Part shown: piece by piece, positions 1-6,147 of the stretch
How the letters are laid out: each line of letters begins with the position of its first letter
Numbering within the stretch: the stretch's first letter is position 1
NCBI GenBank assembly: GCA_017547065.1
Contig: JAFYRC010000150.1
Location: 1 to 8,476 of the forward strand
DNA from: Tidjanibacter sp.
GTDB taxonomy: Bacteria > Bacteroidota > Bacteroidia > Bacteroidales > Rikenellaceae
Reading direction: 5' to 3'
DNA length: 8,476 nt
Notes under the pieces: model-generated
The model's database searches: none
What the model saw: the letters and a program-made list of their open reading frames with translations, nothing else
What the model was told of the DNA's origin: nothing
Program-made: the position numbers and the translations under genes

Positions 1-711
1 AGATTTAACGCCTTTCTCAAGAGTGGTGGGAACGGGGTAGGTCACACCATCGAGGTCGGAGAGCATAATCTTCGACCTACCTGCAATAGGCTGATCGCAG
101 CTGAAAGTAACACTGGAAACCTCGGTGGATGCAGGAATACCTTTGATTACGAGCTTCATAGCCGAGTTCAGACGAGCCATCTTGATGTCCAACTGCTCGC
201 CGGCGGCTACCTGCTGATCGCGGGTAATCAACTGCGAAACAAGCATATCGTTGAGAGCGTCATACGAAGCACTGGGGTTCTCCCACCAGTCGTTCTGCAC
301 GTCGGCAAAGTTTACCAAGATGAATTCATCACCAAGGGCTGCAGGCATAGGAACTGTTGCCACATAGTTGTAGCTCGAGCCCTCCGATGCAGCGAAGCTA
401 AAACCGGAGAAGGTTGCCACGCGGCCATCCTCGCTAACCGACATACCGGAAGGATTGCTTACGTTGGAAGCAGATCCAACAAACTCAATAAGGGTCATAT
501 TGTCCTTATCATCGCTAACCCACTTGGGCGAGAAGGTACCATCCTCGTTCTCGCTAATGATAGCACGATCGATAGCCTCGTTGTCAACCGATGCAACAAC
601 CGAGAAGCCCTCGGTGTTGGACTCGTTGTTGATGTTCACGTTCTCATCAACATTCTGGCAACCAACCATTGCAGCTGCCATCATCACAAATGCGTAAAAT
701 ATCTTCTTCAT
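1..711 (-). CDS. Fimbrillin-like (FimA/Mfa-type) lipoprotein, N-terminal part, runs off the left edge
   Basis: The frame opens with ATG at 711-709 and stays open to position 1, giving 237 codons without a stop, so the C-terminus lies outside the window. Residues 1-17 form a lipoprotein signal (MKKIFYAFVMMAAAMVGC) with lipobox MVGC and lipidated Cys18, followed by a polar, Asn/Asp/Glu-rich linker. The mature part shows the pattern I associate with Bacteroidales fimbrillin-type surface lipoproteins: a phrase of the type 'RLNSAMKLVIKG' followed by 'SSVTF' and 'IAGRSKIML' around residues 180-220. Such proteins are sorted to the outer surface and some polymerise into pili. It begins 15 nt after a 48-codon gene, with no terminator between them, so the two are probably co-transcribed. 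The lipoprotein call is firm. The fimbrillin assignment rests on pattern recognition only; another beta-rich surface lipoprotein is possible. Confidence 0.8.
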   Translation of the reverse strand, partial: MKKIFYAFVMMAAAMVGCQNVDENVNINNESNTEGFSVVASVDNEAIDRAIISENEDGTFSPKWVSDDKDNMTLIEFVGSASNVSNPSGMSVSEDGRVATFSGFSFAASEGSSYNYVATVPMPAALGDEFILVNFADVQNDWWENPSASYDALNDMLVSQLITRDQQVAAGEQLDIKMARLNSAMKLVIKGIPASTEVSSVTFSCDQPIAGRSKIMLSDLDGVTYPVPTTLEKGVKS

Positions 712-726
712 AGCAGTATTCCAATT

Positions 727-873
727 TTAAAGTTCATCGTCATAAACATCACCGCCCAAGCTGCCACCAGGAACACCCGATTCGCCCCAGCCAAAATCCG
801 AGACAGCAATGCCTGCCTCCACAATCACCTCGTTCAGTTCGATACGAGGCTCCAAATAGTTAGTTTTTTTCAT
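727..873 (-). CDS. Small acidic, glycine-rich 48-residue protein of unknown function
   Basis: ATG at 873-871, TAA at 729-727, 48 codons. It starts MKKTNYLEPRIELNEVIVEA, then has a Gly-rich second half (8 Gly, including GG at 36-37 and 40-41) and ends in the acidic VYDDEL. There are 10 Asp/Glu against three Lys/Arg, no Cys, and no membrane segment or signal peptide. The opening pattern, MKK..Y.EP.IE followed by a Glu/Val stretch and an 'EAGIAVS'-like turn, resembles short uncharacterised proteins that I recall next to surface-lipoprotein genes in Bacteroidales. The gene lies 45 nt after the SASA gene stop and 15 nt before the lipoprotein start, on the same strand and without a terminator. Its size, compact spacing and family-like N-terminus argue that it is real. 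The function is unknown. A secreted or modified peptide precursor, or a small partner of the lipoprotein, are only possibilities. Confidence 0.7.
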   Translation of the reverse strand: MKKTNYLEPRIELNEVIVEAGIAVSDFGWGESGVPGGSLGGDVYDDEL

Positions 874-918
874 GATTTTTTGTTGAGTTTAAATTTGTTT
901 GTATTTGTTTTTTGTATC

Positions 919-2841
919 TTATTTCTTGTAGATAATCTCCTTGGCAATGGGTTGCACGCAGTTGATGTCGTCGTTGGAGGGGATGGTAATGCTCTTACCC
1001 TTCTTCGCAGGGTAGCGACACAAAAATACCCTACCACGCGAGCGGTTCTTCTTCGACAAGTCCACAAGGGGCATATCGGTGCACGACATTACCTCCCAGC
1101 CACGATCCAACAGAGGGAACACGTTGCGGGCAAGCACATACACATAGCCATCCTCGCTGGGGGTCATCGTCAGCTTGGGAGCAAACTGACCCGACTCCAA
1201 CATACTGGGCTGCAAGAACTCCCAGCCCTGCAACTCCTTCATGGGGTTGCGAGCCACAATCTCATTGTTCTGCCACAAGTGAATCTCCGAGCCACTAAAG
1301 TCGAGCCTTACGCAGCCGTCGTACTTCACCGTTACGGTCATCTCCGAGAGGGTGTCATAGAAAGCCCTGGCGCTAACTCGGCCGTTGTCGAAGTCGGTAC
1401 GGAAGGGCAACACGGGAAGGCCGTTGGCGCAGTAGAGGTTACCCTCATACTCGTCGAAGCAGTAGCGCACATTCACGGGGCTCTCCACCCTCTCCGACCA
1501 TACAACTAGCTCCGAGCCCTCAATCTTAGCCTCGGCCAAGCGGAAGCGACCCTTGCTATCCGACACCTGGAAGCCCTTAACCTTGTCATCCTTACACATG
1601 AGGCCCTTCTCGGCGTCGTTAAACTGAATACGCAAGCGGCCGTTCTCGGAGGTCATAGCCTTGAACGAAGGCGAACGGAAGTCGATCTTCACGCCATAGT
1701 GCTCGCCCAGAGCGGCAGCAGCAAGCCTCTCGCCCACCACCTGTTTGTTGCGGGGGTGGATGTCACCCGTACGCTCGTTCTGGTCGATGGTGGCGATAAT
1801 CTCCACGTGCTCCATCTCGGCAGCAACCTTTGCCTGCTTCTCACGCAGCAGTGCACCCGAGTTGCCATCGTAGGTGTGGGGCGCAATCTGCACCACATAG
1901 ACGGGCATTTCGGGATTCCTAAACTTCGCCCTCCACGACTCCACAAAGCGGGTGAGGAGTTTGTCGTAGTGCTTAACGGTGGTGCTCACATTGTGGCAGC
2001 CCTGATACCAAATCACACCCGCAATCGTGCTGTTAACGATGGGGTGAATGTTGGCATTATACTGTGCAGCCGCAAAGTAGCGGTCCTTACCTTTCCACTT
2101 CTTGGCGTTCTTCACGAGGCTCTCGTTGAGGCCAGCGAGGAACATCTGGTTGTTCACAATCTCCTCCTCGGGCATCCACGACTCGATGGAGGTGCCGCCA
2201 TAGGAAGCGTTAATCAAACCAATGGGCACATCCAGCTCCTTCTGCAACTCGTCGCCGAAGACATAACCCACAGCCGAGAAACCTGCCAGGTTAGCAGCAG
2301 CCGATGTGGTCCAGCTTGCGCCGTAGATGTCGTCCATCTCCACACGCGAAGAGATATGGCCGGTGTGGAACAAGCGAACTTTGGGGTTGGGTTTCTTCAA
2401 GGCCTTCACCACGTCGATGGTCTTCTCCACGGTGAACTTCATATTACTCTGACCCGAGCAAACCCACACCTCGCCAATCATAATGTCCGAAAACGAGAGC
2501 TCCTCGCCGTCGCTACTGATGGTCACTTTCTGTTTCTCGGCAGCCTTACCGGTAGGCACCTCTGCCAACCACTGACCGAACTCGTCGGCCACAACCTCCA
2601 CTTTCTCGCCCCACGAGGGATTAACAACCACCTGGGCACGAGGATTGGAGTAGCCCCAGAAGCGGGCAGTAGCGTTGCGCTGCAACACCATTTTGTCGCC
2701 GATGATGGTCGGCACGCTCAAACTCTGTGCAAACGAAGGCACGAGAGTTGCAAGCAAAAGGGCGCACGCCAGCACTGTGCGGCGTACGATGCGCTCCACG
2801 CGGAGCTTGGCACATGTTTTTCGGAGTGACATCATTGTCAT
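919..2841 (-). CDS. Exported sialate O-acetylesterase-like protein (SASA family)
   Basis: 640 residues. It would hydrolyse O-acetyl esters on sialic acids (or other acetylated sugars), opening capped glycans to sialidase and glycosidases. A long basic N-region leads into a signal peptide (TVLACALLLATLVPSFA, cleavage near residue 38). Residues 40-120 form the usual beta-sandwich, with the 'MVLQR' and 'G.W' pattern of the family. The esterase core contains CSGQSNM with catalytic Ser132, GLINASYGGTSIESWMP (208-224), IWYQG (277-281) and GDIHP (359-363) with the likely Asp360/His362. After about residue 490 there are 150 residues that I do not recognise. In most relatives I recall, WYQG is followed by Glu; here it is Cys (WYQGC). 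Three ATGs lie close together (codons 1, 3 and 4), so the exact start is open. It has its own promoter region and reads on into the 48-codon gene. Acetyl-xylan or another acetylated glycan is an alternative substrate. Confidence 0.88.
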   Translation of the reverse strand: MTMMSLRKTCAKLRVERIVRRTVLACALLLATLVPSFAQSLSVPTIIGDKMVLQRNATARFWGYSNPRAQVVVNPSWGEKVEVVADEFGQWLAEVPTGKAAEKQKVTISSDGEELSFSDIMIGEVWVCSGQSNMKFTVEKTIDVVKALKKPNPKVRLFHTGHISSRVEMDDIYGASWTTSAAANLAGFSAVGYVFGDELQKELDVPIGLINASYGGTSIESWMPEEEIVNNQMFLAGLNESLVKNAKKWKGKDRYFAAAQYNANIHPIVNSTIAGVIWYQGCHNVSTTVKHYDKLLTRFVESWRAKFRNPEMPVYVVQIAPHTYDGNSGALLREKQAKVAAEMEHVEIIATIDQNERTGDIHPRNKQVVGERLAAAALGEHYGVKIDFRSPSFKAMTSENGRLRIQFNDAEKGLMCKDDKVKGFQVSDSKGRFRLAEAKIEGSELVVWSERVESPVNVRYCFDEYEGNLYCANGLPVLPFRTDFDNGRVSARAFYDTLSEMTVTVKYDGCVRLDFSGSEIHLWQNNEIVARNPMKELQGWEFLQPSMLESGQFAPKLTMTPSEDGYVYVLARNVFPLLDRGWEVMSCTDMPLVDLSKKNRSRGRVFLCRYPAKKGKSITIPSNDDINCVQPIAKEIIYKK

Positions 2842-2852
2842 AAACGCTTTGT

Positions 2853-2870
2853 TTTTAGGTCTTTTATTAG
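2853..2870 (-). promoter_or_regulatory. Leader motif shared with the GH20 gene
   Basis: On the minus strand this reads CTAATAAAAGACCTAAAA and ends 11 nt before the SASA start codon. The GH20 leader has nearly the same text (5971-5986, CTAATAAGACCTAAAA), with an 11-nt identical core AAGACCTAAAA just before its start. It sits where a ribosome-binding region would be, but it is not a Shine-Dalgarno sequence. It may be an A-rich translation enhancer or a regulatory RNA site. Confidence 0.4.
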
Positions 2871-2882
2871 ACAGAGTCTAAT
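2866..2882 (-). repeat. Perfect 7-bp hairpin in the SASA leader
   Basis: ATTAGAC, three-base loop, GTCTAAT, located 24 nt upstream of the SASA start codon. It overlaps the first bases of the leader motif shared with the GH20 gene. It could be an operator or a small RNA hairpin affecting translation; no U-tract follows, so it is not a terminator. Confidence 0.45.
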
Positions 2883-2889
2883 GGTTTAA

Positions 2890-2903
2890 TTAAATCGTTT
2901 TAA
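2890..2903 (-). promoter_or_regulatory. Palindromic box TTAAATCGTTTTAA, also present before the other esterase gene
   Basis: A 14-nt sequence identical to 4236-4249. It is near-palindromic around a central CG (TTAAAACGATTTAA on the minus strand), which is the form of LacI-family operators. Here it lies 48 nt upstream of the SASA start codon, inside the transcribed leader if the promoter at 3003-3030 is right. An overlapping inverted repeat, GTTTTAA/TTAAAAC with a 7-nt spacer (2897-2917), extends the symmetry. Confidence 0.4.
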
Positions 2904-2973
2904 CGCACGATTAAAACAACAAATTGCACCTCATAACACAGTGTTTTGGGGTGAACTCGTGTTTTAACCGTCA

Positions 2974-2987
2974 TTTTTGGCCAAAAA
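2974..2987. promoter_or_regulatory. 14-bp perfect palindrome near the SASA transcription start
   Basis: TTTTTGGCCAAAAA is fully self-complementary. It lies 15 to 28 nt downstream of the proposed -7 element (3003-3010), so just past the expected transcription start, a typical place for a repressor operator. No regulator is encoded in the window, so its partner is unknown. Confidence 0.4.
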
Positions 2988-3002
2988 GCCATATATACGG
3001 TG

Positions 3003-3030
3003 CAAAGGTAGGAAAAATAGGAGTGCCAAA
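3003..3030 (-). promoter_or_regulatory. Bacteroidetes-type promoter for the SASA gene
   Basis: The minus strand carries TACCTTTG at 3010-3003, an exact match to the TAnnTTTG -7 element of the Bacteroidetes primary sigma factor, and TTTG at 3030-3027 as a -33 element. The spacer is 16 nt, shorter than the usual 19-21, so the -33 element is less certain than the -7. The predicted leader is about 155 nt. Confidence 0.5.
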
Positions 3031-3136
3031 AACCACCCCCCCCTAAAATATTTACCAACAAGTTATTAACAATTTTGTCGTAAAAATCACCCGTTTAGGC
3101 ACCCGCAAACATCTACATAAAATCTCAAAACAGGAC

Positions 3137-3177
3137 AAAAAAAGTGGGGAAGCAGCCATCGCCACTCCCCCACTTTT
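3137..3177 (-). terminator. Intrinsic terminator after the alpha/beta-hydrolase esterase gene
   Basis: On the minus strand AAAAGTGGGG (3177-3168) pairs perfectly with CCCCACTTTT (3149-3140) across an 18-nt loop, and the stem runs into a tract of seven T ending at 3137. It starts 30 nt after the esterase stop codon, so the esterase is probably transcribed separately from the SASA gene. Confidence 0.85.
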
Positions 3178-3206
3178 GGGTCTTTCGTCACCCTTGCGGG
3201 CAACCT

Positions 3207-4196
3207 CTATTTGAGGTGTTTCACAAAGAAATCTGCAGTCAACATCAGCAACTCGTGACCAATGTCGCTCCTCTTACCGTGGAGGTTGTGGTCGTAGTAG
3301 TCGCGAATATCCAACTCTACCTCGCCACCTTTAGCCTCCAAAGCCTCGGCAAACTCCACACTCTGGGTGTACTCAACAAGGCAGTCACCGGTACCGTGGA
3401 AGAGTTTCACTGCGGGAATGTTCTTCTTGGGAACCATGTGTACGGGCGAGTAAGCCTTCAACACATCCTTATCGAGGTTGTGGAAGTAGCGAGTTCTCTT
3501 CTTGTCATGAGCAGTAGTAGGATTGAAATTCAAGAAGTTATAGGGACCTGCGTAACCAACCATAGCCTTCGAGCCCTTGATGGTCAGTGCTGCAACAGCC
3601 GAGAGGTGAGCACCTGCCGACTGGCCGCAGAAGCCAAAGCTGTTGGGGTCGATATTGAGCTCCTTAGCGTGTTTCTGTACAAACTTCACAGCGTCCTGAA
3701 TATCCTCTACCGAAATCTCAATGCGAGCATTGGGCTGGTGCGAAAGAGTGTAGGCGATACGCACACCTGCAATACCCTTCTGAACAGCCAAGAACTGCGA
3801 CGAAATACGGAAAGCATTGTTATTACCTTTGGTCCAGCCACCGCCGTGAATCCACACAACAAAAGGTGCGGGTTTGTTGCTCACTGCACGGTCAACAACG
3901 AGTTTGAGCTCATACTCGGGGTAGGTCTTGTAGACATACTCCTCGCTCACGCACTGGCTGTAGTGTTTCTTCGCTGCGATAGGTTTGTGCTCATAGACGG
4001 TCAAAAGATCGGGCACCTCGTCAAAATTCTCAATGAATTTATACCTATCTTTGTGTTTGAGCGAGTAGGTACCATCGCCATTCTCAACGAGTTCCATCGA
4101 ATAGCGGTTGGAGATTTTCTCTTTGGTCTGTGCGCCTGCGGGCATTGCAACCAACACTGCCAGCGCCATCAATGCAACGAGTTTCTGCATTTTCAT
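3207..4196 (-). CDS. Exported alpha/beta-hydrolase esterase (hormone-sensitive lipase/carboxylesterase-like)
   Basis: 329 residues with a signal peptide (hydrophobic 5-22, cleavage near AGA-Q23), so periplasmic or secreted. The alpha/beta-hydrolase core starts near residue 90. HGGGW (117-121) is the oxyanion-hole motif; GQSAG (191-195) carries the nucleophile Ser193; HGTGD (267-271) supplies the acid Asp271; and His306 (or His303) in DHNLHG completes the triad. This layout is that of small esterases acting on short acyl or aromatic esters, including carbohydrate esterases in Bacteroidetes glycan loci. Between a hexosaminidase and a sialate esterase-like gene, removal of acetyl groups from host glycans is the likely role, but the substrate cannot be read from sequence. 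It has its own promoter and terminator. An alternative ATG at codon 3 would make little difference. Residues 25-90 precede the fold and I do not recognise them. Confidence 0.87.
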   Translation of the reverse strand: MKMQKLVALMALAVLVAMPAGAQTKEKISNRYSMELVENGDGTYSLKHKDRYKFIENFDEVPDLLTVYEHKPIAAKKHYSQCVSEEYVYKTYPEYELKLVVDRAVSNKPAPFVVWIHGGGWTKGNNNAFRISSQFLAVQKGIAGVRIAYTLSHQPNARIEISVEDIQDAVKFVQKHAKELNIDPNSFGFCGQSAGAHLSAVAALTIKGSKAMVGYAGPYNFLNFNPTTAHDKKRTRYFHNLDKDVLKAYSPVHMVPKKNIPAVKLFHGTGDCLVEYTQSVEFAEALEAKGGEVELDIRDYYDHNLHGKRSDIGHELLMLTADFFVKHLK

Positions 4197-4235
4197 AGTT
4201 AATAAGTTTTTGGCGTTAAAATTATTTAAGTTTAG

Positions 4236-4249
4236 TTAAATCGTTTTAA
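4236..4249 (-). promoter_or_regulatory. Palindromic box TTAAATCGTTTTAA at the esterase transcription start
   Basis: Identical over 14 nt to the box in the SASA leader (2890-2903). It starts 8 nt downstream of the -7 element (4258-4265), so it would cover the transcription start, a classic repressor position. The CG-centred symmetry is typical of LacI-family operators; the identity of any regulator is inference. Confidence 0.45.
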
Positions 4250-4257
4250 TAGTAGTG

Positions 4258-4289
4258 CAAAAATATGGACTATTTTCGAGAGATACAAA
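4258..4289 (-). promoter_or_regulatory. Strong Bacteroidetes-type promoter for the alpha/beta-hydrolase esterase
   Basis: The minus strand has TTTG (4289-4286), a 20-nt spacer and TATTTTTG (4265-4258), matching the Bacteroidetes consensus TTTG-N19-21-TAnnTTTG in both elements and in spacing. The -33 element lies in the loop of the terminator hairpin of the upstream GH20 gene, so promoter and terminator share DNA. Confidence 0.7.
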
Positions 4290-4310
4290 TTTTCGCCCGA
4301 AAATAGTCCA
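4258..4310 (-). terminator. Intrinsic terminator after the GH20 gene
   Basis: TGGACTATTTTCG (4266-4278) and CGAAAATAGTCCA (4298-4310) form a perfect 13-bp stem with a 19-nt loop. On the minus strand the stem is followed by TATTTTTG. It starts 10 nt after the GH20 stop codon. ATTTTCG occurs again inside the loop (4289-4295) and can pair with the same CGAAAAT arm, giving a competing smaller hairpin. Confidence 0.75.
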
Positions 4311-4320
4311 CAAAACTCTA

Positions 4321-5964
4321 TTATTCAGCCTTCATCTCCTCCAGAACGTAGGGAGCATAGTTGTAGCCCAAGCGGTCATAGAGTTTCAAGAGCGGCTGCA
4401 AGCGAGCGAGGAACAAATCGTAGTCCTTCTGCTCGGGCGCAGCCCACTGCACCTCACAGAGTGCCGCAGCGCGAGGAAGCGCCATGTGTTCAAGGTGGTC
4501 GGAGGTTTTGATATACTCCCTCCACACGTTAGCCTGCACACCTATAATATATTCTCTATACTCCTCGGGCACATTTGCCACGGGATTGTAGGCATAAACC
4601 ACATCTATTGGGTTGCAGCCGCCAATACCTAAGGGTTCCTGGGCGGAGTTGCGGGTCTGGTAGTAGTCGAAGTAGAGGGGCTTATTGGGGGTCATAATCG
4701 AGCGCACCCTCTTCTTGGCCGCCTTGATACCGCCCGACTCACCACGCCACGACATCACCAGCATATTCTCTCCCAGGTTATCGCCATCGAGAATCTCATC
4801 CCAGCCGATAACACTCTTACCCTTCTCGGCCAAAAAGTCTGCCATCTCCCTCATAAACCAACCTTGCAGAGCCTCCTCGGGCGATTTTGCTTTGGTCTTA
4901 CGCAAGCCCAGGGCGTCGATGCGGGCCTGACACTTGGGGCACTCGTGCCACTTAACCTTGGGGCACTCGTCACCACCTATGTGTACATATTCATAGGGGA
5001 ACAGCGCCACAACCTCCTCCAACACGTCTTTGGCAAACTGGATGGTCTTGTCGTTACCCACACACAGCACATCTTTTGATATGCCCCAGATGGTCCACAC
5101 ATCGTAGGGGCCACCCGTACAACCCAACTCGGGGTAGGCAGCAAGCGCAGCTACCATGTGGCCGGGCATGTCAATCTCCGGAATGATATTGATGTGTCGC
5201 TCAGCTGCATAAGCAACGATCTCTTTGATTTGCTCCTGCGTAAAAAAACAACCCTCGCCGTAGGGAATACCATCCCACTCGCCCGAGTTGCGACCGATGA
5301 CCGTCTGGCTACGCACCGAGCCAATCTCCGTCAAGAGGGGGTATTTTTTGATTTCGATACGCCAGCCCTGGTCGTCGGAGAGGTGCCAATGAAAAGTGTT
5401 CATATTGTGCAGGGCAAGCATATCGAGATACTTCTTCACAAAATCTACGCCGTCGAAGTGGCGCGACACGTCGAGGTGCATACCACGGTAGCCAAACTGG
5501 GGCCAATCCTCCACCCTAACGGCTGGAAGCTGTATGCTCCTAAACTTACCCACGGGAAGCGCCTTGCGCAGAGCCTGAATACCATAGAAGAGTCCGTCAC
5601 TCGAACCGCCCGCAATCTTCACACCATCACTACATACCGTCAAGCAGTAGCCCTCGGGGTTGGAAATTGCAGGATCGATGACGAGCTGAATGTCACCCAC
5701 CACCCCACTCTTGGGGGCCGAAAGTTTGATACCCGTGGAGAGAGCAACATACTCAACCAGGAACTCTGCATCGCGCTCCGACACGCCCTCGCCATAGACT
5801 ACATGGCTCGATCTTGTCAGCACATAATCTTCGCCATCTACCTCACACACAATAGTTTTGGGTTGTGGAATAATATTCTCAAAGTTGGCCACACCAACCT
5901 TCAACGCTCCGCAAGTGCAACCGCACAACACCAGAAGCGCAACAATAGAAAGTAGTTTTTTCAT
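4321..5964 (-). CDS. Exported GH20 beta-N-acetylhexosaminidase
   Basis: 547 residues, normal for a Bacteroidales GH20 enzyme. It removes terminal beta-linked GlcNAc/GalNAc from glycans such as mucin O-glycans and N-glycans by substrate-assisted catalysis. After the signal, an N-terminal GH20b-type domain covers about 30-155 (IIPQPK; SDGLFYGIQALRKAL). The TIM barrel follows with YRGMHLDVSRHF (159-170), FHWHLSDDQGWR (191-202), IIPEIDMPGH (260-269) and HIGGDE (328-333), whose Asp332-Glu333 are the catalytic pair. Substrate-site Trp are seen in WDE (388), SWRG (406) and NVW (481). The leader peptide ends LLVLCGCTCG: Cys at 14, 16 and 18, with LCGC the likeliest lipobox, so it is probably a lipoprotein, although Cys at -2 is unusual. 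It starts 183 nt after nagB, separated by a palindromic element, and I see no good promoter outside that element. Confidence 0.95.
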   Translation of the reverse strand: MKKLLSIVALLVLCGCTCGALKVGVANFENIIPQPKTIVCEVDGEDYVLTRSSHVVYGEGVSERDAEFLVEYVALSTGIKLSAPKSGVVGDIQLVIDPAISNPEGYCLTVCSDGVKIAGGSSDGLFYGIQALRKALPVGKFRSIQLPAVRVEDWPQFGYRGMHLDVSRHFDGVDFVKKYLDMLALHNMNTFHWHLSDDQGWRIEIKKYPLLTEIGSVRSQTVIGRNSGEWDGIPYGEGCFFTQEQIKEIVAYAAERHINIIPEIDMPGHMVAALAAYPELGCTGGPYDVWTIWGISKDVLCVGNDKTIQFAKDVLEEVVALFPYEYVHIGGDECPKVKWHECPKCQARIDALGLRKTKAKSPEEALQGWFMREMADFLAEKGKSVIGWDEILDGDNLGENMLVMSWRGESGGIKAAKKRVRSIMTPNKPLYFDYYQTRNSAQEPLGIGGCNPIDVVYAYNPVANVPEEYREYIIGVQANVWREYIKTSDHLEHMALPRAAALCEVQWAAPEQKDYDLFLARLQPLLKLYDRLGYNYAPYVLEEMKAE

Positions 5965-5970
5965 GATTTA

Positions 5971-5986
5971 TTTTAGGTCTTATTAG
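5971..5986 (-). promoter_or_regulatory. Leader motif shared with the SASA gene
   Basis: The minus strand reads CTAATAAGACCTAAAA and ends 6 nt before the GH20 start codon. The SASA leader has the same motif with two extra A (2853-2870). The other genes in the window lack it. Confidence 0.4.
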
Positions 5987-6023
5987 GCTGTCAATTTATC
6001 GAAGGAAAACATTTTTTTATTAT

Positions 6024-6147
6024 AAAATGCGCTTTTGCAGTGGGGAATTCAAGGCTTACGACGCACGAAAAACCGCAGTTTACGCTAGGTAAATGAGGAT
6101 TTTGAGTGCAAGCGTAACGCAGAAATCACCCTGCAAAAGCGCATTTT
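6024..6147. repeat. 124-bp palindromic element with 17-bp perfect terminal inverted repeats (MITE- or REP-like)
   Basis: AAAATGCGCTTTTGCAG at 6024-6040 is repeated as its exact reverse complement at 6131-6147. The 90 nt between are themselves partly symmetric: AAAACCGCAGTTTAC (about 6069-6083) faces GTAAATGAGGATTTT (about 6089-6103) across a short turn, and TTACG-GCAC segments face one another outside that. The whole element can fold into one long imperfect hairpin. It begins immediately after the nagB stop codon and ends about 60 nt before GH20. No transposase is present and no clear target duplication is seen. It might be a mobile miniature element, an intergenic palindromic repeat, or a terminator/processing structure; copies elsewhere in the genome would separate these. 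Confidence 0.7.

Larger units (their letters stand above)
2842..3206. other. 365-bp intergenic regulatory region between the two esterase genes
   Basis: No gene is seen here. Reading on the minus strand, it holds the intrinsic terminator of the upstream esterase gene (3137-3177), a run of 8 G (3036-3043), a Bacteroidetes-type promoter (3003-3030), and then a leader of about 150 nt rich in short palindromes before the SASA start codon. The palindromes are TTTTTGGCCAAAAA at 2974-2987, AACACAGTGTT at 2935-2945, GTTTTAA/TTAAAAC at 2897-2917 and ATTAGAC/GTCTAAT at 2866-2882. Such a long, structured leader suggests control of the SASA operon, though no known riboswitch class is recognised. Confidence 0.6.

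Noticed and set aside
727..873. Double-glycine (GG) leader peptide of a bacteriocin-like RiPP
   Set aside because: The GG pairs are at residues 36-37 and 40-41, leaving a very short core, and no modification or peptidase/ABC transporter gene is in the window.
880..1509. Plus-strand frame of 209 codons with a hydrophobic start
   Set aside because: The apparent signal peptide comes from the T-rich gap between genes; the rest is antisense to the SASA C-terminus.
1699..2829. Plus-strand frame of 376 codons opposite the SASA gene
   Set aside because: His/Leu/Val-rich low-information translation of an antisense frame; the minus strand has a complete signal peptide and esterase motifs.
3144..4202. 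Plus-strand frame of 352 codons over the esterase gene
   Set aside because: Mirror of the minus-strand esterase with its catalytic motifs; it also starts inside the terminator hairpin.
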